Source: Megaustenia siamemsis (lineage: Eukaryota; Mollusca; Gastropoda; Stylommatophora; Ariophantidae). From it: 64,000 bases of DNA. Below are positions 19,091 to 31,000 of this stretch, piece by piece (the first letter of the stretch is position 1; every line of letters begins with the position of its first letter). The translations under genes were made by a program, and so were the position numbers. The stretch spans positions 59,682,043 to 59,746,042 of the forward strand of contig JAVIAB010000159.1 of the NCBI GenBank assembly GCA_032433765.1. Direction: 5' to 3'. A model generated the notes under the pieces. That model worked only from the letters and a program-made list of their open reading frames with translations, made no database searches and had not been told where the DNA came from.

Positions 19091-22000
19091 GACGGAGGAG
19101 GAGGAGGTGGAGGAGGAGGAGGTGGAGGAGGAGGAGGTGGAGGAGGAGGAGGAGGTGGAGGTAGAGGTGATGGAGGAGATGGTGGAGGAGGTGGAGGTGG
19201 AGGTAGAGGTGATGGAGGAGATGGTGCAGGAGGTGGAGGTGGAGGTAGAGGTGATGGAGGAGATGGTGCAGGAGGTGGAGGTGAAGGAGGAGATGGTGGA
19301 GGAGGAGGAGGTGGAGGTAGAGGTGATGGAGGAGATGGTGCAGGAGGTGGAGGTGAAGGAGGAGATGGTGGAGGAGGAGGAGGTGGAGGTAGAGGTGATG
19401 GAGGAGATGGTGCAGGAGGTGGAGGTGAAGGAGGAGGAGGTGGAGGTAGAGGTGATGGAGGAGATGGTGCAGGAGGTGGAGGTGGAGGAGGAGATGGTGG
19501 AGGAGGAGGAGGTGGAGGTAGAGGTGATGGAGGAGATGGTGGAGGAGGTGGAGGTGAAGGAGGAGATGGTGGAGGAGGAGGAGGAGGTGGAGGTAGAGGT
19601 GATGGAGGAGATGGTGGAGGAGGTGGAGGTGAAGGAGGAGATGGTGGAGGAGGAGGAGGAGGTGGAGGTAGAGGTGATGGAGGAGATGGTGCAGGAGGAG
19701 GAGGAGGTGGAGGTAGAGGTGATGGAGGAGATGGTGGAGGAGGTGGAGGTGAAGGAGGAGATGGTGGAGGAGGAGGAGGAGGTGGAGGTAGAGGTGATGG
19801 AGGAGATGGTGCAGGAGGTGGAGGTGAAGGAGGAGATGGTGGAGGAGGAGATGGTGGAGGAGGAGGAGGTGGAGGAGGAGGAGGTGGAGGTGAAGGAGGA
19901 GATGGTGCAGGAGGTGGAGGTGGAGGTAGAGGTGATGGAGGAGATGGTGGAGGAGGTGGAGGTGGAGGAGGAGGTGGTGGAGGAGGAGGAGGTGGAGGTA
20001 GAGGTGATGGAGGAGATGGTGCAGGAGGTGGAGGTGAAGGAGGAGATGGTGGAGGAGGTGGAGGTGGAGGAGGAGGAGGTGGAGGTAGAGGTGATGGAGG
20101 AGATGGTGGAGGAGGTGGAGGTGAAGGAGGAGATGGTGCAGGAGGTGGAGGTGAAGGAGGAGATGGTGCAGGAGGTGGAGGTGAAGGAGGAGATGGTGGA
20201 GGAGGTGGAGGTGAAGGTGGAGGTGAAGGAGGAGATGGTGCAGGAGGAGGAGGTGATGGAGGAGGAGGTGGAGGTAGAGGTGATGGAGGAGATGGTGCAG
20301 GAGGTGGAGGTGAAGGAGGAGATGGTGCAGGAGGAGGAGGTGATGGAGGAGGAGGTGGAGGTAGAGGTGATGGAGGAGATGGTGCAGGAGGTGGAGGTGA
20401 TGGAGGAGGAGGTGGAGGTAGAGGTGATGGAGGAGATGGTGCAGGAGGTAGAGGTGAAGGAGGAGATGGTGCAGGAGGAGGAGGTGATGGAGGAGGAGGT
20501 GGAGGTAGAGGTGATGGAGGAGATGGTGCAGGAGGTGGAGGTGATGGAGGAGGAGGTGGAGGTAGAGGTGATGGAGGAGATGGTGCAGGAGGTGGAGGTG
20601 ATGGAGGAGGAGGTGGAGGTAGAGGTGATGGAGGAGATGGTGCAGGAGGTGGAGGTGATGGAGGAGGAGGTGGAGGTAGAGGTGATGGAGGAGATGGTGC
20701 AGGAGGTGGAGGTGATGGAGGAGGAGAAAGTGGAGGAGGAGGAGGTGGAGGTAGAGGTGATGGAGGAGATGGTGCAGGAGGTGGAGGTGATGGAGGAGGA
20801 GAAAGTGGAGGAGGAGGAGGTGGAGGTAGAGGTGATGGAGGAGATGGTGCAGGAGGTGGAGGTGATGGAGGAGGAGAAAGTGGAGGAGGAGGAGGTGGAG
20901 GTAGAGGTGATGGAGGAGATGGTGCAGGAGGTGGAGGTGATGGAGGAGGAGAAAGTGGAGGAGGAGGAGGTGAAGGTAGAGGTGATGGAGGAGATGGTGC
21001 AGGAGGTGGAGGTGAAGGAGGAGGAGGTGGAGGTAGAGGTGATGGAGGAGATGGTGCAGGAGGTGGAGGTGAAGGAGGAGGAGAAAGTGAAGGAGGAGGA
21101 GGTGGAGGTGAAGGAGGAGGAGGTGGAGGTAGAGGTGATGGAGGAGATGGTGCAGGAGGTAGAGGTGAAGGAGGAGGAGGTGGAGGTAGAGGTGATGGAG
21201 GAGATGGTGCAGGAGGTAGAGGTGAAGGAGGAGATGGTGCAGGAGGTGGAGGTGAAGGAGGAGATGGTGCAGGAGGTGGAGGTGAAGGAGGAGATGGTGC
21301 AGGAGGTGGAGGTGAAGGAGGAGATGGTGCAGGAGGTGGATGTGAAGGAGGAGATGGTGCAGGAGGTGGAGGTGATGGAGGAGATGGTGGAGGAGGTGGA
21401 GGTGAAGGAGGAGATGGTGGAGGAGGTAGAGGTGATGGAGGAGATGGTGCAGGAGGTGGAGGTGAAGGAGGAGATGGTGGAGGAGGTAGAGGTGAAGGAG
21501 GAGATGGTGCAGGAGGTGGAGATGAAGGAGGAGATGGTGCAGGAGGTAGAGGTGATGGAGGAGATGGTGCAGGAGGTGGAGTTGAAGGAGGAGATGGTGG
21601 AGGAGGTAGAGGTGAAGGAGGAGATGGTGCAGGAGGTGGAGGTGAAGGAGGAGATGGTGCAGGAGGTAGAGGTGATGGAGGAGATGGTGCAGGAGGAGGT
21701 GGAGGTGAAGAAGGAAGAGGTGAAGGGGAGGAGGTGAAGGTAAAGGAGGAGGTGGTGAAGGGAGAAGATATGGAGGGAGAAGAGATGGAGGTGAAGGAGG
21801 AGATGGTGCAGGAGGTAGAGGTGATGGAGGAGATGGTGCAGGAGGTGGAGGTGAAGGAGGAGATGGTGCAGGAGGTAGAGGTGAAGGAGGAGATGGTGCA
21901 GGAGGTGGAGGTGAAGGAGGAGATGGTGCAGGAGGTGGAGGTGAAGGAGGAGCAGGTGGAGGAGGAGGTGGAGGTGAAGAAGGAAGAGGTGAAGGGGAGG

Positions 22001-23575
22001 AGGTGAAGGTAAAGGAGGAGGTGGTGAAGGGAGAAGATATGGAGGGAGAAGAGATGGAGGTGAAGGAGGAGGAGGTGAATGTAAAGGAGGAGGTGGTGAA
22101 GGGAGAAGAGATGGAGGTGAAGCAGGAGGAGGTGAAGGGGGAGGAGGAAGGGGTGAAAGAGGAGGAGGTGAAGGGGAGGAGGTGAAGCAGGTGAAGAAGG
22201 AGGTGGAGCTAAAGAAGGAGGAGGTGAAGGGGAGGAGGTGAAGGGGGAGGAGGTGAAGCAGGTGAAGAAGGAGGAGGTGAAGGGGGAGGAGGTGAAGGTA
22301 AAGGAGGAAGAGGTGAAAGAGGAGGAGGTGAAGGGGAGGAGGTGGAGGTGAAGGAGGAGCAGGTGGAGCGGGAGGTGAAGGTGAAGGAGGAGCAGGTGGA
22401 GGGGGAGATGAAGGAGGAGGTGGAGATGAAGGAGGAGGTGAAGGGGGAGGAGGTGGAGATGAAGGAGGAGGTGGAGATGAAGGGGGAGGAGGTGAAGGGG
22501 GAGGAGGTGAAGGTAAAGGAGGAGATGGAGATGAAGGGGGAGGAGGTGGAGATGAAGGGGGAGGAGGTGGAGATGAAGGAGGAGGTGGAGATGAAGGGGG
22601 AGGAGGAGGTGGAGATGAAGGGGGAGGAAGTGGAGATGAAGGAGGAGGTGGAGATGAAGGAGGAGGAGGTGAAGAGGGAGTAGGTGGAGGTGAAGGAGGA
22701 GGAGGAGAAGGGGCAGAAGAAGGAGGAGGTGAAGGAGGACGAGGTGAAGGGGGAGGAGGTGGAGGTGAAGGAGGTGGAGGAGATGGAGGTGAAGGAGGAG
22801 GAGGTGGAGGTGAAGGGGGAGGAGGTGAAGGAGGAGGAGGTGAAGGGGGAGGAGGTGTAGATGAAGGAGGAGGAGGTGAAGAGGGAGTAGGTGGAGGTGA
22901 AGAAGGAGAAGGTGAAGAGGGAGGAGATGGAGGTGAAGGAGGAGGAGGAGAAGGGGCAGAAGAAGGAGGAGGTGAAGGAGGACGAGGTGAAGGGGAGGAG
23001 GTGGAAGTGAAGGAGGAGGTGAAGGGGGAGGAGGAGAAGGGGGAAGAAGAAGGTGGAGGTGAAGGAGGAGATAGAGGTGAATGAGGAAGAGGTGGAAGAG
23101 GGGCTGAAGGAGGAGGTGGTGAAGGCGGAGGAAGTGGAGGTTAAGGAGGAGGAGGTGAAAAAGGAGGAGGTGAAACATGAGGAGAAGGAGGTGATGAAGG
23201 AGGGGGACGAAGGAGGAGGTGAAGGACGAGGTAAAGGGGGAAGAGGTGAAGGAGGAGGAGGCGGAGGAGAAGGAAGATGGAGGAGAATGTAGAGGTGAAT
23301 GAGAAGGGCGAGGAGGAAGAAGGAGGATCAGGTTCAAGTGAAGGAGGAGGTGAAGTAGGAGGTGGAGAAGAAGAAGGAGGAGAGGAAGGAGGAGAGGAAG
23401 GAAGATGAGGAATAGAAGAAGAAGAAGAATGAGATGGAGGAGATGAAGGAGAAGAAGTGGAAAAACAATAAGGAGGAGGAGGGGCGAAGGAGAAAAAGAA
23501 GATGAAGGAGAGAAGAAAAAGGAGAAAGAGGAGAATAGAAGGATAAGACGAAGAAAAAGAAGACGAGGAAGATTT
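19091..23575. repeat. GGA/GGT polypurine array, 4.5 kb
   Basis: The plus strand is almost wholly G/A with T only in GGT and GAT. A 36-bp composite unit, ggtggaggtagaggtgat then ggaggagatggtgcagga, recurs from about 19150 to 21700. Simpler ggaggaggtgaa blocks extend to 23300, and GAA-rich decay to 23575. Most of the six frames remain open, giving the 876-codon (+) and 1447-codon (-) frames. This is the mark of a triplet-phase repeat, not of a gene. The strand is suited to triplex (H-DNA) formation and contains short G-tracts. Confidence 0.95.
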
Positions 23576-24025
23576 ACAAAATGTATCTTGTCTAAAACAC
23601 AGCCCTGTATGACGTGTCATTACCCTAACCTTATCATAACCACAAAAAGCTCAGCCCTAGCAGCTTGTAAATCCAGCAATATAATCACATTTAATAAATC
23701 GTTAATGCTGTAAATGATCAGGCCACGTATATGGCCTACGTCACGCTTGGCTACACACACACGTGTTGTCCGTCGCGCTTCAACACCGGCCTCCTCAATT
23801 TACTTCAGCGGTTTTCAAATTGTGGGACACGCTCGACACACTTATTTTATATTCCTCTTCCTGTTTCTGCTTTCGATCACTTTTCCTCAGCATCCGCCCT
23901 TAAATCTTTACATATGTTTCGACGTACATTGCGCCATGCCGATTTCGGACGTGACCGTTTCGCCGCAGAGTGCGTCACTCTCAATTTGATTAGTGGGAAC
24001 CGTCCAATCATATTATTTTTTGGAG
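23576..24025. other. Single-copy-looking stretch, no gene
   Basis: The segment cagcggttttcaaattgtgg at 23804 is like the terminal sequence of some hAT transposons, but no matching inverted end was found. No exon is supported. Confidence 0.35.
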
Positions 24026-24027
24026 TC

Positions 24028-24385
24028 AAATAATCATCATCATCAAGTACCAAACCTGCTGGCATAGGTGATCTTATCTCTCCACAACTTTCGATCTCGA
24101 CAGTTATTTATCATTTCTGTTGTTGACCTTCTGCCAAGCTATTATCTTAAGCTGTCTGGTATCTTCTCTCTTTGCTTTCCTCTATCTATTCGTCCTTCAA
24201 TTTTCCCAGTTGTTACAATATATTCCAGTTGTTCTCTTCTCATTACAAGACCATAAAATGATAATTGTTTCTTCCTAATATTGGAAATTAGTTGTATTTT
24301 TGCTTTGGCCTCTTTCAGAACGTTTTCATTACTCTTCTTAGCTGTTCATGTTATTCTCAACATTTTTCTGTAAAAATATGTTATA
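24028..24385 (-). mobile_element. LINE-a 3' end fragment
   Basis: Starts with the catcatcatcaagtacc tail, then the reversed LINE-a end (ctccacaactttcgatctcg, cccagttgttacaatatatt). It stops near the tttctgtaaaa position of other copies. The frame is disrupted. Confidence 0.85.
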
Positions 24386-24464
24386 TGTTATATGTTAGAT
24401 AAATATAAATATATAGATTGATTCTTAAAACCATGAACAATTTTTTTCTCTGAAATCACTTCCG

Positions 24465-25030
24465 TTCTTCATCATCACTGAGTGCTGTCTCCGCATCGAA
24501 GGTTGGCTACCACGGAGCGCCATTCCGCTCTGTCTCTCGCTTTGAAGTAGCAAATTGTCATAGGCTGATTTGTCCATCTTTTGATGTTACTCGTCCACGT
24601 TAGTCTTGGTCTGCCTCTGCCTCTTTTACCTTGTATTATCCCTTGCAAGAATACTTTTAGTAGGCTGCTGTGTCTTTTAACATGCCCCAACAATCTCATT
24701 TGTCTTGTTTGAATTGCATTTAGCAGTTCTCGTTTCATTTTTTAGTTGTTTTAAGACTTCATTGTTTGTTTTCTTTTCTTTCCATCCAACTCTACCTATT
24801 CTTCTATAAATCCACATTTCAAAGGCTTCAATTTGCTGTTCTGTTTTCTTGTCTAATTAATGTCCATGTTTTTACATCAATAAGGAACGTTGAGAAAATG
24901 TAACATTTTGCTATTCTTAGTTTCATCCCTGGTGTTATTTGTTTTAATGTTAGTGTATTTTCCATGGCATTAAAATTACTTTTTGCCATTCCTCCTCTTT
25001 TGTTTAAATCAGTTTTACTTCTCTTCCGTT
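24465..25030 (-). mobile_element. LINE-c 3' end fragment
   Basis: Minus-strand motifs in order: MAKSNFNAMENTLT, LRIAKCYIFSTF, KRELLNAIQTRQMRLLGHVK, KRGRGRPRLTWTSNIKRWTN and RAEWRSVVANLRCGDSTQ. It ends in a catcatcac tail. Frameshifts separate the two halves. Confidence 0.87.
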
Positions 25031-25309
25031 GCACTGATTAAAAGCTTCCGTAAGGAAAGTATTGAGGTAGTGTCCGTGCCTATTTGTTTCTTTTTGTTTA
25101 CAAAAATCAGTGATGTCTTATCCTCTAGCCTCAATATCCGACGTCAGGATGACGTACAAGGAGACATAATGTCCTCAATGAACAGTTCAATAACCATAAC
25201 TCTACTATGGTCTATCTGTTGATGTGGCATAAACGTGACAGTTTATTTGTTACAAACTGCTGTTAATGATCTATTTCTATTGGCTACAGAGCAGTCTTGT
25301 ATAGTTTAG
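25031..25309. other. No gene recognised
   Basis: Spacer before the 33-bp array. Confidence 0.5.
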
Positions 25310-25895
25310 TCGATAAAGAATGTTTAATGTGTTTAGTCTTTAGTCAACAGATTGTCTTTATTGTTTTAGTCTTTAGTCAACAGATCGTCTTTATTGTTTT
25401 AGTCTTTAGTAGACGGATCGTCTTTATTGTTTTCAGTCTTTAGTAGACAGATCGTCTTTATTGTTTCAGTCTTTAGTAGACAGATCGTCTTTATTGTTTC
25501 AGTCTTTATTAGACAGATCGTCTTTATTGTTTTAGTCTTTAGTAGACAGATCGTCTTTATTGTTTTTAGTCTTTAGTAGACAGATCGTCTTTATTGTTTT
25601 TAGTCTTTAGTAGACGGATCGTCTTTATTGTTTTAGTCTTTAGTAGACAGATCGTCTTTATTGTTTTTAGTCTTTAGTAGACAGATCGTCTTTATTGTTT
25701 TAGTCTTTAGTAGACAGATCGTCTTTATTGTTTTAGTCTTTAGTAGACAGATCGTCTTTATTGTTTTTAGTCTTTAGTAGACAGATCGTCTTTATTGTTT
25801 TAGTCTTTAGTAGACAGATCGTCTTTATTGTTTTTAGTCTTTAGTAGACAGATCGTCTTTATTGTTTTTAGTCTTTAGTAGACAGATCGTCTTCA
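25310..25895. repeat. 33-bp minisatellite, about 18 copies
   Basis: Highly uniform unit containing agtctttagtagacagatcg and tctttattgtttt. The length varies by a base in the T run. The core agacagatcgtct is nearly palindromic. Confidence 0.95.
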
Positions 25896-26084
25896 TCGCA
25901 AAACGGACAACCCCACAGTACTCAGGAGACTCTCCCCCACCCCCACCACACACACTAGGGAAAGCACCCAAGCTTGTATCAACACAGATTCACGAACTCC
26001 GAAGCACAAACGAAGACCTTATAATTCTAGGATGTAAAAAAGGAGTGGGTTATTTGTTCGATTGTTTATCTATTAACGATTTAC
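25896..26084 (+). other. Unassigned stretch between array and LINE-f
   Basis: Moderate-composition sequence with a short open frame and no recognised motif. It may be more LINE sequence. Confidence 0.35.
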
Positions 26085-26200
26085 CAATGCCAGTCCTGGA
26101 CTATAGATACCGGAACAAGAAGAAAAATATCCTCTTCTGGGATGAAACGTGTTAGCCGAATGGCAGGAAACATCCTGTGAGATAAGATAAAAGATGAATC
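26085..26200 (+). mobile_element. LINE-f internal fragment
   Basis: Matches 6895-7005 (accaatgccag, gaacaagaagaaaa, gccgaatggcaggaaac). Confidence 0.7.
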
Positions 26201-26209
26201 TTTTTCTTC

Positions 26210-26575
26210 TACTTTTCTTTTTCACTGATACCTAAAAGGTGTCGTGGTTTATATCATTTGTCGTCCTTGTGCTGCTCGAATTGTCTGAATTAGTGATTTT
26301 CCTATGTTGTTACATGTCTCTGTCACTGAATCTATCCATCTTCTTCTGGGTCTTCCTCTTGGTCTTTTTCCATGCATTCTCGAGAAGAACGCCCTTGATG
26401 GTGATTGGTGAGGATTCATTCTGACCAGGTGGCCAAACCATTAAAATTTTTGTTGTTCTATATATTCTTGGCAGGGTTTTGTTCCTACAATTTTTCTTAT
26501 GGTTTCATTTGGTATTCTATCTCTTCTTGTGTTCTTTGTTACTAAGCTTCTGGTGTGTGACTGTGCTGGCAACAC
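26210..26575 (-). mobile_element. LINE-g 3' end fragment
   Basis: Reversed copy of the family at 16073. The minus strand encodes RSLVTKNTRRDRIPNETIRK before the GHLV-MNPHQSP block. The tail is rich in GAAGAA and AAAG. Confidence 0.78.
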
Positions 26576-26803
26576 AAAACAATTTGCGATGGGAGTCAAA
26601 TTTAAGTTATAAGTGAATTTCATTGCCCGTAGAAAAAAGAAATTCAAGCGTTCTCTTGCTATTTCTAATGGATTTATTTGTGATTTATTCTTGTAGTGTG
26701 TGCGAATAAGTAGAATTACCATCATGTGCTATTACGATCACGAACGAGAGAGATGAATAACTGGGGGGAAATGTAAGAATAAATCCCGCAATAGAAAACA
26801 CAA
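26576..26803. other. No gene recognised
   Basis: AT-rich spacer before SINE-C copy 2. Confidence 0.5.
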
Positions 26804-27068
26804 CTCCTGTGTGTTACCGGGGCCTCATCATGAGGAAAGTAAAGAATAGTGACACTTTGACCTTCCAGGCATTTCGTAAGAGGCGACTAAGGAGGTTGAT
26901 CGATGGCTTGAAAAGCTGCCATTGTAAAAAGTATTGTTATGGAAACAGCGCCATAAATTTTAGAGCAGTGATCTCTGCAATATGTGCCACTTTGGCACGC
27001 AAGATTTCTGTTTTGAGATTGTGGTTCTGCCCTATGTGCCGTCTTCGGCTCGAAAGGACAATAGATAG
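26804..27068 (+). mobile_element. SINE-C copy 2
   Basis: Starts tcctgtgtgttaccggggcc, carries cgtaagaggcgactaagg and tatgtgccgtcttcggctcg, and ends in acaatagatag. Nearly full-length relative to copy 1. Confidence 0.88.
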
Positions 27069-27129
27069 AGTACACAAAGAAACAACAGAAAATTCGTTTG
27101 ATCACGTGATATGACAGAAAAAAAAGACA

Positions 27130-27265
27130 ATAGATAGTTCGATGCAGGGATATCCTTTGCAGAACTAGCGTTCACCACAGACCGTCTGAAAGAATCTCTG
27201 TCTCTAGCCAGATCTCCCACTTCTTCTGTTGTTGTTGTCAAGATTTCTTTGATGTCCTGAAACGA
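27130..27265 (-). mobile_element. LINE-h C-terminal fragment, unamplified
   Basis: The minus strand reads EEVGDLARDRDSFRRSVVNA. This is the same C-terminal segment that is tandemly amplified at 34670 and 52655. Here it is present once, so it serves as the ancestral state. Confidence 0.78.
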
Positions 27266-27293
27266 CCTAATTTTTTTTAGTCTGTTACTATTA

Positions 27294-27451
27294 TCTTTAA
27301 TGGGTACCGGATTTTTTTCTGGGAAAGTGAAGCGACGCGGGCGTTATACCGACCACAAAATCATGTGCCGAAGTTATGTACAATTTATGGTCACTAACAC
27401 CATATTCTCTATGCGCCATTTGGCGTGACGGGGGTACTTTACTTTTTTTTT
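27294..27451 (+). mobile_element. SINE-A copy 7, head truncated
   Basis: Starts at aatgggtaccgg and retains the hairpin region (one arm altered: cgccatttggcgtg) and a tactttact tail. Confidence 0.9.
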
Positions 27452-27455
27452 TACA

Positions 27456-27745
27456 AGTATCATTTATCATTATTATTACTAGTATGATTTATCATTATTA
27501 TTACTAGTATGATTTATCATTATTATTACTAGTATCATTTATCATTATTATTACTAGTATCATTTATCATTATTATTACTAGTATCATTTATCAATATTA
27601 TTACTAGTATCATTTATCATTATTATTACTAGTATCATTTATCATTATTATTACTAGTATCATTTATCATTATTATTACTAGTATCATTTATCATTATTA
27701 TTACTAGTATCATTTATTATTATTGATATTTTTGTGTATTATTAC
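27456..27745. repeat. 25-bp minisatellite, about 11 copies
   Basis: Very uniform unit tatcatttatcattattatt plus actag. Degenerate copies continue after the inserted LINE fragments, to about 28450. Confidence 0.93.
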
Positions 27746-27814
27746 TAGTATCATTTATTAATGTTAATAGTATTTTAAAATTATTTTTACCAGTATTTTT
27801 CTTTATTATTACTA

Positions 27815-28110
27815 GGCATCATCATTGGGTGCCTTCTCCGCATCGAAGGTTGGCTACCATGGAGCGCCATTCCACTCTGTCTCTTGCTTTGATGGTGCAG
27901 ATTGTCATAGGCTGACTTGTCCATCTTTTGATGTTACTCGTCCATGTTAGTCTTGGTCTGCCTCTGCCTCTTTTATCTTGCATTTTCCCCTCTAATATTA
28001 CTTTTATTAGAATTGTGTGTCTTTTAACATGACCAAAAAATGTCATTTGTCTTGCTCTAATTGTGTTTAGTAGTTCTTTTTTCACCCTTAGTCGTCCTAA
28101 AACTACCTCG
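27815..28110 (-). mobile_element. LINE-c 3' end inserted in ATT-rich array
   Basis: The minus strand encodes RVKKELLNTIRARQMTFFGH, KRGRGRPRLTWTSNIKRWTS and RVEWRSMVANLRCGEGTQ in one open frame. Array-like TTATTACTAGTATCATT sequence flanks both sides. Confidence 0.88.
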
Positions 28111-28199
28111 TTTATTATTACTAGTATCATTCATAATGTTAATAGTATTTTAAAATTATTTTTACCAGTATTTTTCTGTATTATTACTAATATATTTAT
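28111..28199. repeat. Degenerate ATT-rich array segment
   Basis: Related to the 25-bp unit (ttattactagtatcattcat). Confidence 0.7.
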
Positions 28200-28310
28200 T
28201 ATTATTAATCATCATCATCATCAAGTACCGGGCCTACTGGCGTAGGTGATCATGTCTCTCCACAACATTCGATCTCGACAGTTCTTTATCATTTCTGTTG
28301 TTGACAATCA
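28200..28310 (-). mobile_element. LINE-a extreme 3' end
   Basis: About 100 bp: catcatcatcatcaagtacc tail, then ctccacaacattcgatctcg. It stops within ORF2. Confidence 0.82.
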
Positions 28311-28489
28311 TTATTATTGCTAGCATTATTTATTATTATTGCTAATATTATTTAACATTACCACTAGTAATTTATTATCATTACTATTATTATTCATTAT
28401 TATTGCTAATGTTATTAATTATTCCTCTTCTTATTTCTTGTAATTGCTATTATTATGTATTGTTATAACCATTATTATTATTACAAATC
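28311..28489. repeat. Degenerate ATT-rich array segment
   Basis: Imperfect tattattattgctaat units. Confidence 0.7.
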
Positions 28490-29100
28490 ACAAATGCAAC
28501 AAGTGCAACGTTTCAAATACTTGGGCACAATAATTACATCCAATGGGAGATGCACCACAGAAATAAAAAGCAGAATAGCTCAGGCCAAAATAGCATTTCA
28601 GAAAATGAAAAATATCTTATGCAACAAATCTATTTCAATAAAAATGAGAAAGAGAGTTCATCGGTGCTATATAGAACCAATTCTGACCTATGGAAGCGAA
28701 TCATGGATAGTAGACAAACAAATGAAAAGACGATTAGAGGCCACAGATATGGGATTACTCAGAAGAATGTTGAAAGTTCCCTGGATAGCTAAAAAGACCA
28801 ATGAGGAAGTTCTCAAAGAGGCCAACACAAAAAGGGAGCTCTTAAAAAACATTAGAAAGAAGCAATCAACATTTTTCTGGCACATCATGAGAAGAGAAGA
28901 TGGAATACTTGGTTACAACTGGCAAAATAAAAGGAAAGAGAGATCGCGGACGACAAAGAAAGAAAATACTGGATAGCTTGGTGTCATGACATGGAAAACA
29001 GTCAACAACAGAATTGATATGATGCACTGTAGATAGAAGATTGTGGAGGGACATGATCAACTACGCCAACCGGTATGGCACATGATGATGATTATTATTA
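28490..29100 (+). mobile_element. LINE-a2 3' end, longest intact frame
   Basis: About 160 codons: VQRFKYLGTIITSNGRCTTE, AQAKIAFQKMKNILCNKSIS, HRCYIEPILTYGSES, LLRRMLKVPWIAKKTNEEVL and RKKQSTFFWHIMRRE. A frameshift lies after the MRRED block. It ends in a gatgatgatt tail that merges with TTATT repeats. Confidence 0.88.
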
Positions 29101-29207
29101 TTTGCTATTATCATTATAAGTGTTTGAACCATTTTATTTATTATTACTATTGCTGTTGATTAATTTTACAATTTTTATTTTGTTTAATTTTACTATTATA
29201 TTTATTA
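29101..29207. other. AT-rich lead-in to the 22-bp array
   Basis: Increasingly regular TTATTACTATT sequence; no gene. Confidence 0.6.
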
Positions 29208-29895
29208 CTATTACAATTGTTATTTATTACTATTACAATTGTTATTTATTACTATTACAATTGTTATTTATTACTATTACAATTGTTATTTATTATTATA
29301 ACAATTGTTATTTATTACTATTACAATTGTTATTTATTACTATTACAATTGTTATTTATTACTATTACAATTGTTATTTATTATTATAACAATTGTTATT
29401 TATTACTATTACAATTGTTATTTATTACTATTACAATTGTTATTTATTACTATTACAATTGTTATTTATTATTATAACAATTGTTATTTATTACTATTAC
29501 AATTGTTATTTATTACTATTACAATTGTTATTTATTATTATAACAATTGTTATTTATTACTATTACAATTGTTATTTATTACTATTACAATTATTATTTA
29601 TTATTATAACAATTGTTATTTATTACTATTACAATTGTTTTTTATTACTATTACAATTGTTATTTATTACTATTACAATTGTTATTTATTATTATAACAA
29701 TTGTTATTTATTACTATTACAATTGTTTTTTATTACTATTACAATTGTTTTTATTACTATTACAATTGTTATTTATTACTATTACAATTGTTATTTATTA
29801 CTATTACAATTGTTATTTATTACTATTACAATTGTTATTTATTACTATTACAATTGTTATTTATTACTATTACAATTGTTATTTATTACTATTAT
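29208..29895. repeat. 22-bp minisatellite, about 31 copies
   Basis: Unit tattacaattgttatttatta with acaattgt at its core. A variant, ataacaattgttat, is a perfect 14-bp palindrome and recurs every 4 units or so. Several overlapping open frames in the same strand are artefacts. Confidence 0.95.
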
Positions 29896-29902
29896 TATTT
29901 AT

Positions 29903-30160
29903 GGAGCCGCGATAGCTCAGTGGTTAGTGAACTGTCCTACAAAGGACAAGAGATCGGGTTCAATCCTGATCGACGGCTTCCGGGTTCACCCAGCCTTTAA
30001 CGGGTACCGGATTATTTTCTGGGAAAGTAAAGCGGATCGGGCGTAATACCGACCACATTTACACCAAAATACTATGCCGAAGGTCTGTAAAAATGTTGGC
30101 CACCAACACCATATTCCCTATACGCCACTTGGCGTGACGGGGGCTCTTTAATTTACTTTT
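29903..30160 (+). mobile_element. SINE-A copy 8, full-length
   Basis: Best head in the window. It has the A box tagctcagtggttag, the B box gggttcaatcc, a tRNA-like acceptor arm (ggagccg near the start, cggcttcc after the B box), then the body and hairpin acgccacttggcgt. Confidence 0.95.
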
Positions 30161-30264
30161 TAGATTATCATTAGATCTTTCTAGTAATGTAGATTGCCCA
30201 ATGTCTTATATGGCGTCGATGTTAGGAACTTCATGTTAATGTCCGAACCGTTTTTTTTTGTCCC

Positions 30265-30360
30265 AGAAAGAAATAACTCTAGAGGCAAAACGGGCACTCT
30301 ACTATACAATCTTCACCCCCAACGCTGTACTACTAATGCCAGTTCTGGACACTAATGCAA
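30265..30360 (+). mobile_element. LINE-f internal fragment
   Basis: Matches 32505-32590 (aataactctagaggcaaaac, caatcttcacccc, atgccagttctggacacta). It runs directly into the GAAA array. Confidence 0.75.
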
Positions 30361-30413
30361 AAACAATGAAACAAAGAAAGAAGGAAAGAAAAAAAGAACG
30401 AAAGAGCGGAGAA

Positions 30414-30461
<48 letters not shown>

Positions 30462-30641
30462 GCGGAGAAAAGAGGGAAAGAAAGAAAGAAAGAAAAAACG
30501 TAAAAAAGGAAAAAAAACTGAGGGGCGGAGAGATAAAGAAAGAAAGAAAGAAAGAAAGAAGGAAAGAAAAAACGGAGGGGCGGAGGGATAAAGAAAGAAA
30601 GAAAGAAAGAAAGAAAGAAAAAACGGAGGGGCGGAGGGATA

Positions 30642-30721
<80 letters not shown>

Positions 30722-30783
30722 AAAAAACGAAGGGGCGGAGGGATAAAGAAAGAAAGAAAGAAAGAAAGAAAAAACGGAGAGAC

Positions 30784-30827
<44 letters not shown>

Positions 30828-30830
30828 GAA

Positions 30831-30907
<77 letters not shown>

Positions 30908-30928
30908 AAACGGAGGGGCGGAGGGATA

Positions 30929-30983
<55 letters not shown>

Positions 30984-31000
30984 TAAAAAAGAAAGAAAGA
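30361..31000. repeat. (GAAA)n array with GGAGGGGCGGAGG blocks
   Basis: About 640 bp of GAAA/AAAG tetranucleotide. Short blocks (acggaggggcggagggataa) recur within it. Long minus-strand FFLSFFLSF frames are artefacts. Confidence 0.95.

Noticed and set aside
18994..23337. 1447-codon minus frame (PPPPSPP) and 876-codon plus frame (EVEVMEEM) as proline-rich or acidic proteins
   Set aside because: Both arise from a repeat with units divisible by three. Most of the six frames stay open, and the frames run into LINE-f sequence.
23804..24010. hAT transposon end
   Set aside because: Only one terminus-like sequence was seen; no matching inverted end or 8-bp TSD could be found.
29903..29980. A functional tRNA gene
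   Set aside because: The A and B boxes and acceptor arm are those of the SINE-A head, repeated in many copies and followed by the SINE body; no clean anticodon arm.
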